From: Natronococcus pandeyae
GTDB lineage: Archaea; Halobacteriota; Halobacteria; Halobacteriales; Natrialbaceae
Assembly: GCF_008122205.1 (NCBI RefSeq)
Contig: NZ_PHNJ01000025.1
Coordinates: forward strand, 1-43,965
Direction: 5' to 3'
DNA: 43,965 nucleotides
This document shows positions 43,278 through 43,965 of the stretch, piece after piece. Position 1 is the stretch's first letter, and each line of letters begins with the position of its first letter. The notes beneath the pieces were generated by a model, which was given only the letters and a program-made list of their open reading frames with translations, was not told where the DNA came from and made no database searches. The translations under genes were made by a program, and so were the position numbers.

Positions 43278-43299
43278 TGCGCTGGCTGGGATTTGAACC
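43278..43299 (-). repeat. Truncated tRNA-Gly 3' end (copy a)
   Basis: The last 22 nt (T-arm 3' part and acceptor strand) of the adjacent tRNA-Gly are repeated here without the rest of the gene. The segment between it and the intact tRNA forms two hairpins. Confidence 0.75.
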
Positions 43300-43367
43300 A
43301 CCTGAAGACGATTCTCGCTCACTTCGTTCGCTCGACTGCGTCTTCCGTAGTTCAAATCCAGGACCGA

Positions 43368-43418
43368 TTTTCACTGAACAGACGACTCGCTTCGCTCGTC
43401 GTTATTGTTCAGTGAAAA
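43368..43418 (-). terminator. Long hairpin after tRNA-Gly copy 1
   Basis: A perfect 13-bp inverted repeat (ttttcactgaaca at 43368, tgttcagtgaaaa at 43406) with a second inner stem (gacgactcg with cgagcgaag region) lies directly after the tRNA 3' end. It could terminate or process the transcript, or mark a former mobile-element junction. Confidence 0.5.
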
Positions 43419-43419
43419 G

Positions 43420-43490
43420 TGCGCTGGCTGGGATTTGAACCCAGGTTGTGACCATGGCAAGGTCACGTGATACCACTACACTACCAGCGC
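43420..43490 (-). tRNA. tRNA-Gly(GCC), copy 1
   Basis: The 71-nt gene reads gcgctgg on the minus strand, with a matching 3' acceptor strand ccagcgc and discriminator A. The anticodon loop is ttgccat with anticodon GCC between stem halves tgacc and ggtca. The T-arm is ctggg-ttcaaat-cccag. The CCA end is not encoded. It is preceded by the conserved flank gtgcaacagg and a cttatgaatt box about 45 bp upstream. Confidence 0.97.
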
Positions 43491-43590
43491 CCTGTTGCAC
43501 TCGCATTTCTCTCGAGAGAATTCATAAGGGTTACGAATCGATCGATTCGAGCCTGGGATGTCCGCCTCGAGGAGTTCGTTCACGGGCCTA

Positions 43591-43615
43591 GCAGGCTGAC
43601 TGGGATCTGAACTCC
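43591..43615 (-). repeat. Degenerate tRNA-Gly 3' end (copy b)
   Basis: gcaggctgactgggatctga resembles the tRNA-Gly 3' end with several changes. It lies between the two intact tRNA genes, at the boundary of the next inner hairpin-rich segment. Confidence 0.45.
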
Positions 43616-43750
43616 GCCCAGACGGTTCGGGTCGCTCGCTCCGCTCGTTCTCCGGCTGCAACTCGTCCAGTTCATATCCTGGACGACTTCATCGCTCACG
43701 GATGACGAGCACACGCTACGCGGTGCTCATCGGAATTGTTCAGTGAAAAG

Positions 43751-43773
43751 TGCGCTGGCTGGGATTTGAACCC
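43751..43773 (-). repeat. Truncated tRNA-Gly 3' end (copy c)
   Basis: A perfect copy of the tRNA-Gly 3' portion. Together with its downstream flank it shares 39 identical nt (43735-43773) with 43404-43442, the 3' end and flank of tRNA copy 1. Confidence 0.75.
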
Positions 43774-43821
43774 GATGCAAATCTCGCTACGCTCGATTTC
43801 CGTGGTTCAAATCCGAGAACG

Positions 43822-43884
43822 ATTTCTCCGAACACGGATACTCGCATTGCTACGCAACGCTCGCGATGTTGTGTTCAGAGAAAT
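43822..43884 (-). terminator. Long hairpin after tRNA-Gly copy 2
   Basis: A 14-bp inverted repeat with one mismatch (atttctccgaacac and gtgttcagagaaat) surrounds an inner stem. It has the same layout as the hairpin after copy 1, but a different sequence. Confidence 0.45.
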
Positions 43885-43954
43885 GCGCTGGCTGGGATTT
43901 GAACCCAGGTTGTGACCATGGCAAGGTCACGTGATACCACTACACTACCAGCGC
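43884..43954 (-). tRNA. tRNA-Gly(GCC), copy 2
   Basis: Identical to copy 1 over all 71 nt. The 5' flank (gtgcaacagg) is also the same, so both share promoter-proximal sequence and probably arose by tandem duplication. Confidence 0.97.
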
Positions 43955-43965
43955 CCTGTTGCACT

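Overview
The window looks like part of a haloarchaeal chromosome, possibly Natrialbales (inferred from gene content and style, not tested). It is GC-rich. Its proteins are strongly acidic. Several genes have a TATA-like box 23-31 bp before the start codon and no ribosome binding site, which fits leaderless transcripts. It carries halophile-typical families: Cdc48 ATPase, a Tat lipoprotein peptide-binding protein, HalOD1 and DUF7344 regulators, a DUF5789 protein, a GTPBP1-type GTPase and Mch.

Layout. 1-4000: three secreted low-complexity or repeat proteins, plus a stray copy of the LarC C-terminus. 4095-8632: larC (nickel cofactor maturation, His-rich), cdc48, and a small membrane protein. 8662-10118: a DMT-family exporter and a DUF7344 winged-helix protein. 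10269-16542: a complete five-gene peptide ABC transporter operon (dppABCDF order, minus strand, with 4-nt overlaps between four of the genes). 16703-19063: an RNase HI-type nuclease, DUF2240, a hypothetical gene and a HAD phosphatase.

19171-29413 is an island bounded by two 110-bp, about 92 % identical, inverted MITE-like elements. Inside are a KhtTU-like K+/H+ antiporter pair, then two two-gene CPA2/Kef-type antiporter operons facing each other in mirror order, a tiny membrane protein at the centre, and a PAP2 phosphatase. Each mirrored operon joins an antiporter with a degenerate RCK nucleotide loop to one with a canonical loop, and both junctions are 8-nt overlaps. The island looks dedicated to monovalent cation/proton homeostasis.

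29413-32415: a methylglyoxal synthase next to a divergent glyoxalase-fold protein, a DoxX protein, pyrF, and a two-gene operon that includes a 59-residue zinc-finger protein. 32541-36678: a DUF7344 regulator diverging from a HalOD1-HalOD1-DUF7504 protein, then a 693-residue CHAT (caspase-like) protein with an apparent His/Cys dyad, then a convergent 44-residue membrane protein. This is the best candidate for a poorly described regulatory or proteolytic system. 37098-43087: a GTPBP1-like GTPase, a second HAD phosphatase, mch with a co-transcribed hypothetical gene, a copper-chaperone-like HMA protein, UspA, an MTH1187 protein, a stand-alone HalOD1 and DUF5789.

43278-43965: two tRNA-Gly(GCC) genes interleaved with truncated tRNA 3' ends and long hairpins, a pattern expected of repeated integration or duplication at a tRNA gene.
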